Below are positions 11,296 through 22,655 of a DNA stretch of 64,000 nt, piece by piece; positions within the stretch are counted from its first letter, which is position 1; every line of letters starts with the position of its first letter. The position numbers were made by a program, and so were the translations under genes. Origin of the DNA: Plazaster borealis (Eukaryota; Echinodermata; Asteroidea; Forcipulatida; Labidiasteridae); assembly GCA_021014325.1 (NCBI GenBank), contig CM037473.1, forward strand, positions 11,115,501 through 11,179,500, written 5' to 3'. The notes beneath the pieces were generated by a model. It was given only the letters and a program-made list of their open reading frames with translations, was not told the DNA's origin and searched no databases.

Positions 11296-14200
11296 ATGAC
11301 CAGTCGTCGACATCATAGCTCCAGCTCAGATGACAATTCTTCAGCCTCCTCCAGGAGTTCTTCCCCCGCCACCGCCGTCCCAAAGGCATATGCCCGCCTC
11401 GAGAATGACAGTGAACAGGTCCAGACACTCGTCGACCGTGAAAAAGAAAAGATGTATCGCAAGAGACCGTATTCAGTTTCGCTGAGTAGTGGAAGTGAGT
11501 TGGAATTATCACCTGAATCAAGCGTTCCGAAGGCCTATTCAAGGAAGAAAAAGAAGAAAAGTATGCACGAGGATGGCAATAGTTGGAAGAAGAGTACCAG
11601 GGTGCCTTCCAGTTCGAGTAGCAGTAGTGACAGTAGTAGTAGTAGTTCGTCCAGCTCCGATAGTTCAAGCGACTCAGAGACAGAGCATTATTCACAAAAT
11701 CAGAATAAAAAGAACCTTTCCTCAAAGGACAGGACCAAGGATAACAGAAGTAGCCAGCAACATAGGTCCAACAACCAGAGTGAAAACTCAAGTAGAAAGG
11801 TACATGAGGGGGAAAAGAAACTTCAGCAGAGACGAGACAAAAGTCGCATAATGGTTGCCCAGAGTCCAGAAGAAATCAGACTCAAAAAGAGAGAAGTAGA
11901 TGATAAGCCAAGAAGCTCCAGACACACAGATGTGGCGAGGAGATCTTATAGTCAAGAAATACATTACAAGGATTCTATGTCCAGAGGTCGAAACGAAGAC
12001 AAGACACACAGGCATCACGTTGACCGTGAGCTCCGGCGAGACCAGGAGCCCATAAGGGATGAGTCCAGTAAAAAGAACAACCACAAGGAAAAGGACTTCA
12101 AAAGAGATGGAAGCCAATCTGAAAAAGACAGAAGGTATTACGATGGGCTTAAGGAAATGCCAAGGGATGAGGGGTCTAATTCCAGACGTAGAGAAGAAGA
12201 GCGTTACAAGAGTGGTGATGCTCAAAAGATAGTGCACAAATCTTCCAGGACTGCTCATGCTGTGGAGCATTCACAATCCAGAGCCAAATCTAGTCGAGAG
12301 AGGGATCGTAGGAAGCTAAATGAAGTTTCTAAACAAGGCTTGAATCCTGAAAGATTCAGTCCTACAGAGGCGCACTCGAGGAGCAAGTCCAAGTCCAGCA
12401 AGGAGAAAGAACGTCAGACGGTAAAGCATGAATCATCAGTGAGTAGTGCTGGCCGAGAGTACTTCAGTACCGAAAGAGGATGCTGGGAATGGGAACCCCT
12501 CGAAGAGCCCAGCCGAAAAGCTCCTGGTGATCCCAGGGATCAAGCTTCTCAAAGGCATGATAGGAGACAGAACTCTAGGGAAGGCAGGACAGACAGCAGC
12601 AGTAGACATTCAGTCAGAGAAAGCAGTCATGCAGAAAAATACCACAAACGGGAAAGCTTGAATGTTGACCCAAGAAAGACAGTCCACTCACCGGTGTCTC
12701 CCGCGAAAACAAAATCTGACAGCATAGAGAGGAGGAAGAGGAAGAGCGAACGGGCTAAGGAGAAGGAACGAGCCAAACTGAAGAAGGAGAAACGTAAAAG
12801 GAGAGAAAAAATGGAAAGGAGGAAAGCAAAGAAAAAGGAACGGAGAGAACATCGTAGTAAAAAAAGTAAGGAGAAAAGACGCAAAGAGCGAAAGGAGAGA
12901 CGGAGCAAGGAACCTAAAGGTCCGAAGATCTCAAGCATTCAGGCTAAGCTACTTAATTTAGCAGCAGGTGAGGCTCTAGAGTAGATTAAGAATACCTGAA
13001 AAAAACTGTCTCTGGTTTATAATGGATAACGCATACATGCACAGCAAGGTACAAGTACACATGTTGCAAACCTCACTACAGTAATAAATTATGTTGGCTT
13101 TGCAGGATAAACCTGCCTCTTTGGTCAGGTTCCCTGTAACAAACATTTCCCAAGAGAAACAAAGCACCATAATATTTTTCACTCTTTTAGCCTCAGTTTG
13201 GTTACATGGTTTTGTAATTAAAAAAACCCATAGTGGTTTGCCTGTGCTTAATTAGTTTAATATCTTTCACTGCTTAACCATTAATTCTGAATGCTCCTCA
13301 AATGTAGGTGTTCAAGACCCAGCACCCCGCATCTTGGCACCAATGACCAAGGAAGAATATGAGCGTAAGCAGAGTCGCATACGGAGGGTCTATGATGAAG
13401 ACACTGGTAGACACAGGTAACCTTTCTTAACACATTCCCTTGTGGTTTATTACTACATATTATTTGAAACAAAGTCGCATCCCCTTAAGGTGATCCCTGT
13501 ACTGATACTTCTTCAGGTTGTATCGTATACTTGGGTGTGATCCCTGGTTATACGGCAGTTACAGGTTGAATGGCTTCGGACTGGCACCCCCGAACAAAGA
13601 TATTGACAAAATAGGGAGGCCACCAATATTAGGGCTACTAGTGAATCCGGAGGCCGCAGGTTCAAGTCCCGCTCTAGTAAATTTTAAAATTTTGTTCAAC
13701 TCGGAATTAAATCACATTCACACTTCTTACCTTCGAAGGCCTTCAGGGTTTATGATATGAGACGCATGCCAACGTCGGTGAGCAACAATTTTCGTTGAGA
13801 GTTCATTCAGTTTTCACAGAAGGTTTTACAAGTTAGGAAAATTAACTCTTCTTGCATGTTTACTTGGTTTTGTTTCAGGCTTGTAAGGGGAGAAGGTGAA
13901 ATAGTTGAAGAAATAGTCAGCAGAGATAGACATCGACAGATCAACAAGGTAAATTTCATTGGAAAAGGGAATTGACAGAATGTACCATTCTCCAACTTCA
14001 TGGCAGGCCTGCAATTTCATCTTTGAGAGGGCAAGGCCATTTTCATTTTGCAAGGGCAGTTCTATTGGAAAATCTAAAGTTCTATGGAAAACCTTTGAAG
14101 GGGCACCAGGGCTAAGACAAGAGGCAACAGAGGCCATGGCCTCTGTGGCCTCTGTGTAAATCCAGGCCTGTTATGGTGGTGTGCATGCAACTTGACAAAA

Positions 14201-14790
14201 TGCACACATAATTTAAGATAAGAATATTATGCACAATTCCTGTTTGAGTGTGCTACCACCACAGTAATGGCAGCATTTAGTCCTGCCATCAGTTGTCTTC
14301 TCTTAGACAATATGTTGTGAGATTTTCCGAAATTCATTATTACATATGGAAGGAATTATTTGTCTTTTCTAAAGAGAGTTGATTCTTTGTGCATAGTAAC
14401 TATTTACTGTTTTTCAGTGTAGAGAAAACAATACTTTAGCTATGCCCAAATATGTAATCTTAAATGAGAGCTCGGATCTATATAAATAGCTATTTAAAAT
14501 TTAAATTCAAATTTTCAGATCAAATTGGCCAAACTTTGGAATTTAAATTGTATTCTCTTCCTGTTATTGGCCATATATTGCTGTTGGTTGGAGATAACTA
14601 AAATGAAGGGGAAAAAATAGTCCATAAGGATTCAGCTGGCTGGCAAAATGTAAACTACATCATTGTAAGAAAAACAATAATGACCTACTAGTGCCTGTCT
14701 TTAAAAGAATGTTGAAATCTCTTTCTACAGCAAGCAACAAGAGGTGATGGCATATCATACCAAAGGAGTCTTGGTCTTCATAGATACTAG
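11296..14790 (+). CDS. ARL6IP4: ARL6IP4 (SRp25-like) nuclear RS-rich protein, complete
   Basis: Four exons join in frame: 11296-12967, 13308-13416, 13879-13948 and 14731-14790 (TAG), giving 636 codons plus stop. Splice sites are CAG|GTGAGG, TAG|GTG, CAG|GTAACC, CAG|GC, AAG|GTAAAT and CAG|CAA. The start is the first ATG after an in-frame TAA at 11251. Exon 1 encodes serine runs (about residues 107-132), RS/RD/KE-rich low-complexity sequence and a basic K/R block near residues 475-540. Exons 2-4 encode the conserved tail: APMTKEEYERKQSRIRRV, DEDTGRHRLVRGEGEIVEE, then NKQATRGDG. This tail is diagnostic of ARL6IP4, a nuclear speckle protein linked to splicing regulation. The protein is longer than the vertebrate form because of the disordered region. 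A TTTGCAG at 11230-11236 could be the acceptor of a 5'UTR exon. Confidence 0.9.
13560..13695 (+). repeat. tRNA-like SINE copy in ARL6IP4 intron 2
   Basis: This shares an ordered set of words with the minus-strand half of 43890-44150: GACTGGCACCCC, AACAAAGATAT, ACAAAATAGGGAG, ATTAGGGCTA, the B-box-like GCAGGTTCAAGTCC, GCTCT and AATTTT. It is a degenerate tRNA-derived element, in the same orientation as the host gene. Confidence 0.6.
13995..14165 (+). repeat. dispersed repeat, AAGGCCATTTTG family, in ARL6IP4 intron 3
   Basis: The words CTTTGAGAGGGCAAGGCCAT, TTTTGCAAGGGCA, TATTGGAAAAT, CTATGG(A/G)AAAC and GGGGCACCAGGGC recur in the same order at 23195-23350 and, less well, 42845-43010. The end of this copy is a GGCCTCTGT duplication. 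Nature unknown; the open frames across it are not genes. Confidence 0.6.
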
Positions 14791-15884
14791 GTAAAGGATT
14801 AACAACTTACCAGATTTCCCACCTGACAGATCACACCTAAGAGGTGATTAATTTGCCAAGAAGGGGCAGAATTAACAGGTTAACACGTCATCCGGCGTTA
14901 ACTGGTTAAGGCAACCTCTGTAAAGACCAGGAAGACATGTGAAAAGAACTTGTTACAGTTAAGAGCACGGCAGGATTGACACATTATTTAAAACCCTCCT
15001 GGAAGATAGCAGAATGTGCGCAGTTTTCAAAAAATATATGTATTTTGTTCACTGCACCTGTAACAACTGAACCAAGAAACTACATATTCATTCCTATCCT
15101 GACATTCAACCACCGCTATGATGTAGCAAAGCCTTGCAGAAACTATGGATTCACTGTGTTTCTACCAACTTTGGCCCAGCAGAGTTAACGATGTCTTATA
15201 CTCTCTAGGTGCACGGTGTGTCATACTTAAAATCTGCATTTAATAGCAAAACATTGACTTCTTGTACAGTATTCTAAGACAAAAATATGTGGACAACCCT
15301 TCTGTGTTACGACGCCATGAAGAGATTTTTCTGTTAATTAATCTGTGATGTGTTGTGCTGAGAGAATCACAATTCAAGTTTGTCTCCTTTGGTTCACCGA
15401 CAAAGGACGAACAACAATGGTTTTAATAACGGCAGCTGAGTGCATCCTTGTATTTAACTCAAGGTTGACCTTATGGCCCGAATAGTGTACATGTAGATTG
15501 CAGATTAGTGGGGGTTTAAAAAGTTAGCGTTGACATTATTTTTAAACCTGTATGTTACTCAGGACTTTAGTTAGCTTTGTGCAAACTTGTTGTAGCAAAT
15601 TATTTGAAGCATAGTGTACTCTTTTTTTTATTTTCTTTTTTTAAATAGCAATTTACAAACTTCCAAGCTTGCCATTCTGTTTGTCATTATTTTATGAATT
15701 TATAAATCATGTTTTGCAGAATTTAAAGGTAGGATAAAACATTTCTCAAATGTGTTCCTACTAATGAAGATTTGAAACTAGTCTTTGAGGAGAGTACTTT
15801 TGTTAGGTTTATAATCAATGGCTACCATTTTGTATGGGCAGCTACAAGTTGAAGGAATTGTTGAAATTTTTACCGGACGACATA
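14791..15884. other. ARL6IP4 3' flank, no further gene
   Basis: Downstream of the stop, with no nearby canonical AATAAA noticed. It holds short GTTAAC-containing repeats (14876-14910) that look like AACAGGTTAACACG palindromic words. The 70-codon frame at 14976 has no recognised motif. Confidence 0.4.
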
Positions 15885-16735
15885 TAGCCTATACAGTGTG
15901 GCAGATAGGGCAAATATTTTTGGTAACTGTGCCTTTGATGTTTCAAGCAAGATATTTGGCACACAGTCAGAGTATATCATGAGAAAGATATTGGCTATAG
16001 ACCTTTATCAGGTGCGGCCATCTTGTTTTTCTCCCATTAAAATCAATGTAACCAAACCAAGGCTGGAAGGAGAAATAGTCTGGTTCTTTTTTGTACAAAG
16101 AATATTAGCATCCTTTACTGTTATTGGATACATGGAAGATGGCGGCAGCATGATACAGGTCTATAGAGCCATCGCAGATTTGCTCTTTGAAAAAAATTTG
16201 GTAGTTCAATAAAAGCAATTTTCACAATGTTCAAAATGGCTGCCATTGCTTGTTATTCTATAGACCATGTGAACTTTGTTTACAATAAGTGTGACCTTGT
16301 GCATTCTTTGGGTATTCTGGCAGGCAAGATACTACACAGGTCCTATGGGAAAGTTGACATTTTGTGTCATAATTTCCACATAAATCCAAGAATTATGAAA
16401 GTAAAAGCTGGACAAGTTTTGAGATGTGCCCCCTTTCATCATATCAAAAGTTGATAGGAATTAGACAGTGCAATCTCCATAAAATATAAGATTTTATGTT
16501 TTATTCCATTAGTCTGTGTACAAGTCGTGCCTGCAGGAAGTCCAGGCTCTGTGACTCTTTTGTAAACATGTGATGTCACAGGTCACATCGTCTATACCTC
16601 TATTTTTTTTCCAAAAGACAAATCTGTGATGGCCCTGTAGCCAAATATCTTTCTCATGACATACTCTGACTGTGTGTCAAATTCTATGCCTGTATCATCA
16701 AAGGCACAATTCCATCGCCAAACTGCTGTACTAAT
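15885..16735. repeat. inverted pair of a ~120-bp repeat
   Basis: About 15885-16010 on the plus strand and 16610-16735 on the minus strand share TGTGCCTTTGATG, ACACAGTCAGAGTAT and TCATGAGAAAGATATT in order. Both copies happen to be open in the same relative frame (NCAFD ... TQSEY ... MRKI). The inner part (about 16010-16130) resembles 35850-35990 (GCCATCTTGTTTTTC, AATCAA, CCAAACTATGG-like words). This is probably a decayed inverted-repeat transposon. Confidence 0.6.
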
Positions 16736-16804
16736 ATATTGGCCCAAATAATTGTAAAAGGAGGGTATATGTATCTCCCTGGTCCCCTTCATCTCTCTGC
16801 CCTT

Positions 16805-16885
16805 CGGGTAACCGGTGAGGAGTGGACACCGGTGGAAATGGGGATAAGTGGACACCGGTGAGGAGTGGACACCGGTGAAAATGGG
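16805..16885. repeat. short tandem repeat of GTGGACACCGGTG
   Basis: Three copies of AGTGGACACCGGTG separated by GAAATGGGGATA or AGG spacers. It adjoins a 24-base match (about 16777-16800) to the coding exon at 42527-42806 of the minus-strand gene; see findings. Confidence 0.7.
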
Positions 16886-17506
16886 GATAAAAACCAAAGT
16901 ACAATAAAATTGTCTGGATTTCACAGTTTTTCTTTTTCATTTCAGATTTTGTTTTGATTCTGACAAGATATGGTAGCATAATATAATAATAAACATTAAA
17001 TCAAAGTTGTGCAAATTGATTGAGTAGACTGATCTAAATCTGTGAATACTTTAAGAAATTCTGTGAATTTATTTATACTTTTCAATCAAAAAAAGTGTCT
17101 ACCTGAACTTCCTATATAAAATGAGTTGAACCAAAATGATTTTAAACAAGTTTAAAAGTGAAATAAGATAATTTCTCCCAGCCATACCTTAGAATCAATT
17201 TGTATTCATTTTTTGTGCATTCAATTACATTGAATAATCAGGGTAAACACTGGTCAAAACCTTTTTTTACCTCATTTTATAAAAATAATGAGAAGAAAAA
17301 AAAATCAGAAGTACGAACCCCCTTATGATCACATGTAAGATTATGGGAGGGGCATGTCAGTGTTTACGAGGCGGGAATGACTTTTTCTCTGAACTGAAAA
17401 CAGGAGAAAAAGTAACAGTTTAATGTCACTTGCAGTAACTGAACTATCGTAATTGGAGCTTCCTTTAGCAATGCAAGTAACTGTTACCATTTATGTGCTT
17501 GTATAG
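16886..17506. other. intergenic, no supported gene
   Basis: AT-rich with no supported ORF or recognised repeat. Confidence 0.4.
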
Positions 17507-17868
17507 TTCAAAGGGATTGTATACGTTTGGTAATTGGAACCCACCGTTTGTTTTAAACCTATGTAGTTGTAGATATATACCATAAAACTAACCTGTGAAA
17601 ATTTCATTTCAAAAGGTGGTAGTGTTTTTGAGATATGGTCTAAAATCTGGAGCGGTTATGTCCACACAGGAAGCATAACCTGCAATTGGAATACCTCAGA
17701 TTCAATATTTAGGGTGATAAAAACTGATATCTTTTTCCATAATCACATTACTTCAAAATGAAATGTTTCTCAAAATGCTTTATACTATCAGAAGCTGCTG
17801 TACATCTTACCTAGTAAGTTGTTATTGCCATTAATTTTCAGAGTAATAACCAAACGTATACAAAGTAT
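17507..17868 (+). mobile_element. MITE, family B, older copy
   Basis: Starts TTCAAAGGGATTGTATACGT and ends ACCAAACGTATACAAAG; the outer TTAA has decayed at this copy. The interior matches 21433-21769: CCTATGTAGTTGTAGATAT, ACCATAAAACTAACCTGTGA, CAAAAGGTGGTAG and TTTCTCAAAATGC. Non-coding. Confidence 0.8.
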
Positions 17869-18428
17869 AGAAAGTTCATCCCCATCCTCTAATTTACAAA
17901 TAAAAAGACTATCAAAGCAATCCGATCAAATGTCATTAAACTCGGTAGTCAAGTTTGAGTGAAACAACAAACAACTCTATGTTTTATCAGGGATTTTGTG
18001 CACATTGGTACATGGCCTATTCTGATTGCGTCAATCAAAATAGCAACTGATTTGTGGGGTCTTCAAATACTATTTCCTTGACACAGTTTGACATTATTTT
18101 AGACAGCCAAATTTCTGTGGAGGATTGAACATTTAGAATGAACCTTAGCTTTCGCTATAACTTCCAATCCTGTGCTTTTTTCTTTATAATATTAAAATCT
18201 ACATGTAAATTTACTAAAAGCAGTCTCAAAATCTGATGTGTGCATGCTTTACTTACATTGTACATTGGCTTTGATAGCTTGAGAAACAAGCCGGTCGAAA
18301 GGAATAATTTGACTCAATTTTGAATGTTAAAAAAAAATTTATGAGAAAGACTTAACCTAGTATAATTTGTAATGTGTTCTCATAGATCATTGTGGAGAAT
18401 TTTTTTCTTTCTTTCAATTAGGCCTATT
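17869..18428. other. intergenic, no supported gene
   Basis: Unique-looking AT-rich sequence. No feature recognised. Confidence 0.4.
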
Positions 18429-19300
18429 TACGGAAGTGTATATAGGACATACCGAAAAAACAAAATCGGGCTCAACTATTCCGCCCGGGCGGATTACTAT
18501 TCCGCCCGGGCGATTACTATTTCGCCCGGGCGGATTACTATTCCGCCCGTGCGGATTACTATTCCGCCCGGGCGGATTGCTATTCCACCCGGGCGGATTA
18601 CTATTCCGCCCGGGCGGATTACTAAACTACACAATCCCCATAGTCTTTAAGTTCCACCATCAGGCACTGGTTAACTGCATGCACGCAATTGCACTGACAT
18701 GCCCCAAAATTGATTAAGTCGTCTTAATTAAAGCCAAATAAACCCATTCCCCAAAGACGACAAGAGTCGTTAGTAATTAACAAAGCTTGTAGATTGCTTT
18801 GTTTTGTTCTTTAATACAATTTTAGGTAAACTTACCACGTTAATTAACAAGTTCTGTCGGGCTATCTAGCAGTGATGACTTGAACCACGTGGTCTGAACA
18901 GGTCGATGCACCGTCGTATACATGCTCTACAGCTGGCCCCGTATTACGCCATGCGGCCTCGTAATCCGCCCGGGCAAAATAGTAATCCGCCCGGGCGGAA
19001 TAGTAATCCGCCTGGGCGGAATAGTAATCCGCCTGGGCGAAATAGTAATCCGCCCGGACGGAATAGTAATCCGCCCGGGCGGAATAGTAATCCGCCTGGG
19101 CGAAATAGTAATCCGCCCGGGCGAAATAGTAATCCGCCCGGGCGGAATAATAATCCGCCCGGGCGGAAAAGTAATCGCCCGGGCGAAATAGTAATCCGCC
19201 CGGGCGGAATAGTAATCTGCCCGGGCGAAATAGTAATCCGCCCGGGCGGAATAATGGAGCCCGATTTTTTTTTTCGGTATGTCCTATATACACTTCCGTA
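18429..19300. mobile_element. fold-back element with minisatellite arms
   Basis: Outer inverted repeats TACGGAAGTGTATATAGGAC (18429) and GTCCTATATACACTTCCGTA (19300) are followed inward by AAATCGGGCT and its complement. The arms are 21-bp tandem repeats of ATTCCGCCCGGGCGGATTAC(T): about 7 units at 18478-18625 and about 14 units in reverse orientation at 18957-19254. Between them lie about 330 bp of single-copy sequence (18626-18956). The unit core CCGCCCGGGCGG is itself a palindrome. The proline/glycine/arginine ORFs on both strands are artefacts. The plan resembles TU and FB fold-back transposons. Confidence 0.88.
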
Positions 19301-19650
19301 CCTATTTTTAAATTATTAATACACAAAAATAAAAAATTCTTACAATAACTAGTAACATTAAATGGCACTGGAATGAAATTTTACAACTCAAATTTGACCC
19401 CCGTTCAGTTCTGTCAGATTTTGAAGGAACTTTCTTTAACAACTTGTGTTATTAGTGCTCTTTTCAAATGGCAGTTTGACCCAAAATGTCATTATTGCTA
19501 TTAATTGTGGGTGAGCTTAAAAGGTCATGTCACATGAGGCAATTTACAGGCAACAGTTCAAGGCCTTTCACATTTACCTTTAAAATAATATTTAATTTTC
19601 TTGGAGATTCCAAGAAACTGTTGGGAAATTGATTATTATGCTAGCAACCA

Positions 19651-19893
19651 GGGCCCAATTTCATAGGGCTGCTAAGCACAACAATTTGCTTAGCATGAAA
19701 TTTCTTCCTTGATAAAAACAGGATTACCAACCAAATTTCCATGTGTTGCATATGGCTTGTTACTGGTATTCAGCTGTTATTTGCTTATCCTGAAAATCAC
19801 GTGGAAAATTTAAATTGGTAATCCTGTTTTTATCAAGGAAGAAATTTCATGCTAAGCAAATTGTTGTGCTTAGCAGTTCTATGAAATTGGGCC
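19651..19893. mobile_element. palindromic MITE, GGGCCCAATTTCATA family
   Basis: Almost the whole element is one hairpin. The left arm GGGCCCAATTTCATAGGGCT ... GCTTAGCATGAAATTTCTTC ... AAAACAGGATTACCAA pairs with the right arm TTGGTAATCCTGTTTTTATC ... GCTAAGCAAATTGTTGTGCT ... ATGAAATTGGGCC. Arms are about 90 bp each. This is the best preserved of at least four copies here. Confidence 0.88.
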
Positions 19894-19972
19894 TGTTCCT
19901 TTTGCATGCTGTGCAGTTGGTTGCCTCCAAGTTGTCTTGTGTGTCAAGTCTCTGAGGTCTATTGGTAATCTA

Positions 19973-20165
19973 GGGCCCAATTTCATGGAGCTGCTCAAGC
20001 ACAAAAAGCAGGTAAAGCACAAAATAATTTGACTTACCAGAATAAAGCTACCAGCCAAAATACCATTCCACATGTACCATCTTTGCCTGGTTTCCTGCTA
20101 GTGTTTGCTCAGCAGAAAATTGTCAACCAAGCTTTTCTGCTTTAAGCAGCTCTATGACATCGGGC
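19973..20165. mobile_element. second GGGCCCAATTTCATA-family copy
   Basis: Starts AGGGCCCAATTTCATGGAGC and ends AAGCAGCTCTATGACATCGG. Inner words GCTCAAGCAC, ACCAGCCAAAAT and TTTGCTCAGCAGAAAA mark the family, but the arms are diverged. Eighty bases from the preceding copy and in the same orientation. Confidence 0.75.
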
Positions 20166-20188
20166 ACTGGTCCTTAACGGTGACTGCT

Positions 20189-20383
20189 CTATATTCCGAC
20201 ACCCCTATGTTCCGACAACCCTATGTTCCGACAACCCTATGTTCCGACAAAACCCTGATGATTTGCACGCTAGAGTTATGGTTAGGCTTAGGGTTAGGGT
20301 TAGGGTTAAGATTATGAAAATACATTAGGGGTGTCGGAACATAGGGGTGTCGAAACATAGGGATGTCGGAACTTAGGGGTGTA
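20189..20383. repeat. fold-back repeat with telomere-like core
   Basis: The left arm is a direct array of TATGTTCCGACAACCC (four copies). The right arm is the inverted array GGGGTGTCGGAACATA (three to four copies). In the loop, 20286-20309 reads about three and a half TTAGGG units. Interstitial telomere-like repeat inside a fold-back structure. Confidence 0.85.
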
Positions 20384-21432
20384 ACTGTCCTTAACATGTA
20401 CATGTACATTGGTCTCCGAACCCCTTGCACAGACGTCACACAGTCTGCCCATGTTCTGCCATTTCGCGAGTCAAATTGCATGTAAACACATGGTGCTTGT
20501 CTCACCACGCCTGCGTTGCCTAAAATGCACACTGCACAGTAACATAGAATCCCAAAATGGCACAATATTTATTGTGGGTGATGACATCGGGTGCATTGGG
20601 TCAATAACCCATCCACATAGGTATACACCATTATTGTAGAGCGCCGAAGGTTCAAGATGGGCAACTCGAGCTGAAAATGTGAAATGTGCACTGGACGCCA
20701 TTTCAGCAAGCAACTCTTTCGATGCAACAATAGATCAGTGCAGACAATAACCATTGCTATCATTTTCAATGATATAACAATATACTTGCTTGCTGAAATG
20801 GCGCCCACGAGTATTTCCCGATCCAACAACAGATAGAGTTCTACAATCTTCATTATAAACCCTAGTGAACAACAATATACATGTACACCAAAATGGATAT
20901 ATTCCTGCACAATTTAACTAATTTTTTTTTGAAAGTAGTTATTGTTTTGTATCCACAATGCTTATTCCTAATAATAATGTAAATATGAATAAAATCCCTT
21001 GCAATGTATACATGTAAACTGTATTGCTCCTGACCTTTTTAACTTCATATTTTGTGAACAAAACCTGTACATTCGTAACATTTCTTGCAGAGAATGTGAA
21101 TAAAAACATTTCAACTTAAGAAGGGATATTTTTCTTTTCCATTTAATATTTAATGGACGGTCTTATTTTTATTTCTGAAAACAAGTTACCTTCGTGTTTC
21201 TATACACTTAAGTTATTTTGCTTTTCCATAAACAATTTTTACAAATGAATAGTTTACTAATACTGTCTGTCACATATATTTATTGTTAATAACATCTGAA
21301 ATATACACCAAAATATGTAAAGAGTTTGAGAAATGCAAAAAACAAAACAAAACAAAACAAATACATTTCAAGGTGCTTCAAAATTTAAATTTAAATATCA
21401 AAATCTAAAATCAGAATTGATAAAAAAAAACC
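20384..21432. other. intergenic, no supported gene
   Basis: Open frames on both strands (20409-20910) look unselected. An AAAAC microsatellite is near 21335-21360. AATAAA words occur near 20988 and 21100 without an obvious gene to serve. Confidence 0.4.
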
Positions 21433-21769
21433 TTAAAGGCATCGTACACGTTTGGTAATTGGAGCCTTTTGTTTGTTTCAAACCTATATAGTTGTAGATA
21501 TTTACCATAAAACTAACCTGTGAAAATTTCATTCCAAAAGGTGGTAGCGTTTTTGAGACATTGCCAAAAATCTGGAGCCGTTAACGCTTCTCAGATTCAC
21601 ATGTTTTGGGGGATAAAAAGTGATATATTTTTCCATAACCGCAGTGCTTCTGAAGTGAAAAGTTTCTCAAAATGCATCATACTATCCAAAGCTGCTGTAC
21701 TTCTTACCAAGTAAGTTTTTATTGCCATTAATTATCAGAGTCATTACCAATCATGTACGATGCCTTTAA
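21433..21769 (+). mobile_element. MITE, family B (TTAA target site)
   Basis: Ends TTAAAGGCATCGTACACGTT and ATCATGTACGATGCCTTTAA, with TTAA at both edges. The interior matches the 17507 copy. The outer 16 bases equal those of the family A copy at 51691, which shows that A and B share ends. Confidence 0.85.
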
Positions 21770-21999
21770 ATTTGACTGTTCTAGGAATACAGGAACCATC
21801 CAAGTTCTCTATGCACTTTGTGCTGAATACAAAGTCGATGACAATGTCATAAATACCTACTGGTATCGTGGTACCCGGTTTGGGGAACAAAGGAACATCT
21901 TGGGCACTGTTCTTGGGGAGTTGTCCCAATTGAACGTTTACCAATCAGGCAACCTCTCGTCGATTAAAAATGTGTGTCTTGACTGGCAGGAACTCTAAA

Positions 22000-22440
22000 C
22001 ACCCAGAGCACAATTCCTTTTGTGAATGTTCGCTTCTCCCAACATCGTTTTTTTTACTCCATAAACATTCTTTGCAAGCAGTACATGTAGAAGTCCACAC
22101 AGCCATGGATCTAGAATATGTGTACCCTGACCGACGGACTCATAACAAACAGCATGTGGGACACAGCTCCTGCTACTTGTGCTGGGGATATTTGCTTGTC
22201 CCAACAGTATTTTTCAGGTCCAACACACAACAAATGTGCATCCACGCAGCCATAGGCGAAAATTGTGCGCCCAGCTGGCTGGCAGGGACTAGCACAAATA
22301 TCCAGGACGCAGTCCCTCCTGGGCCATTATTTGCAAACCCCAACAGTGTTTCTTGTTTCTCGTTATAAAAAGCATTCAACATACAATTTGTACAAGTCCC
22401 TTCAAAAACAAAACAAGAACTTGTGTCGCTCATCATAAAC
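22000..22440 (-). repeat. three diverged coding-like units, possible pseudogene or repeat
   Basis: Three units of roughly 150 bp each contain a CCCAACANYRTTTTT word followed by cysteine-rich coding-like sequence on the minus strand (for example MHICCVLDLKNTVGTSKYP and CTNCMLNAFYN). Stops interrupt the frame between units. I recognise no family. It lies just past the 3' end of the minus-strand TBC-like gene and could be a decayed tandem gene segment or a repeat. Confidence 0.3.
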
Positions 22441-22625
22441 CTCCGCTGTGTGTGTGTGGTCTGGGTGGGGAGAAGAAGTCCTCAAAACTACGGTTCATCA
22501 ATTACTGGTGAAAAACTGAAATCTGACCTTGCTTCAAACTGTTTCGACAGGAATGGCAAGCTTAGCTAGTAAGTATCAATAAGTGTAGAATAATGCACTT
22601 CCTTCAGCACATTTTGAAAGACTTC

Positions 22626-22631
22626 TTTATT
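22626..22631 (-). terminator. polyadenylation signal of the minus-strand TBC-like gene
   Basis: AATAAA on the minus strand, about 25 bases after the TGA at 22656-22658. It would give a very short 3'UTR. It is the first hexamer after the stop. Confidence 0.55.
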
Positions 22632-22655
22632 TACAAGTTGTGACTTTCAAATCAC

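Noticed and set aside
11294..12938. Minus-strand and alternate-frame ORFs across ARL6IP4 exon 1
   Set aside because: Shadows of a low-complexity serine/lysine/arginine-coding exon; the plus frame alone splices to the conserved tail.
18957..19254. CRISPR-like array of short regular repeats
   Set aside because: Units are contiguous with no unique spacers, and the genome is eukaryotic; it is a minisatellite.
18436..19368. Pro/Gly/Arg repeat proteins (NPPGR-like and IPPGR-like) on both strands
   Set aside because: Artefacts of the 21-bp CCGCCCGGGCGG minisatellite arms of a fold-back element.
20286..20309. True telomere or chromosome end
   Set aside because: Only about 3.5 TTAGGG units inside a fold-back repeat, with ordinary sequence on both sides.
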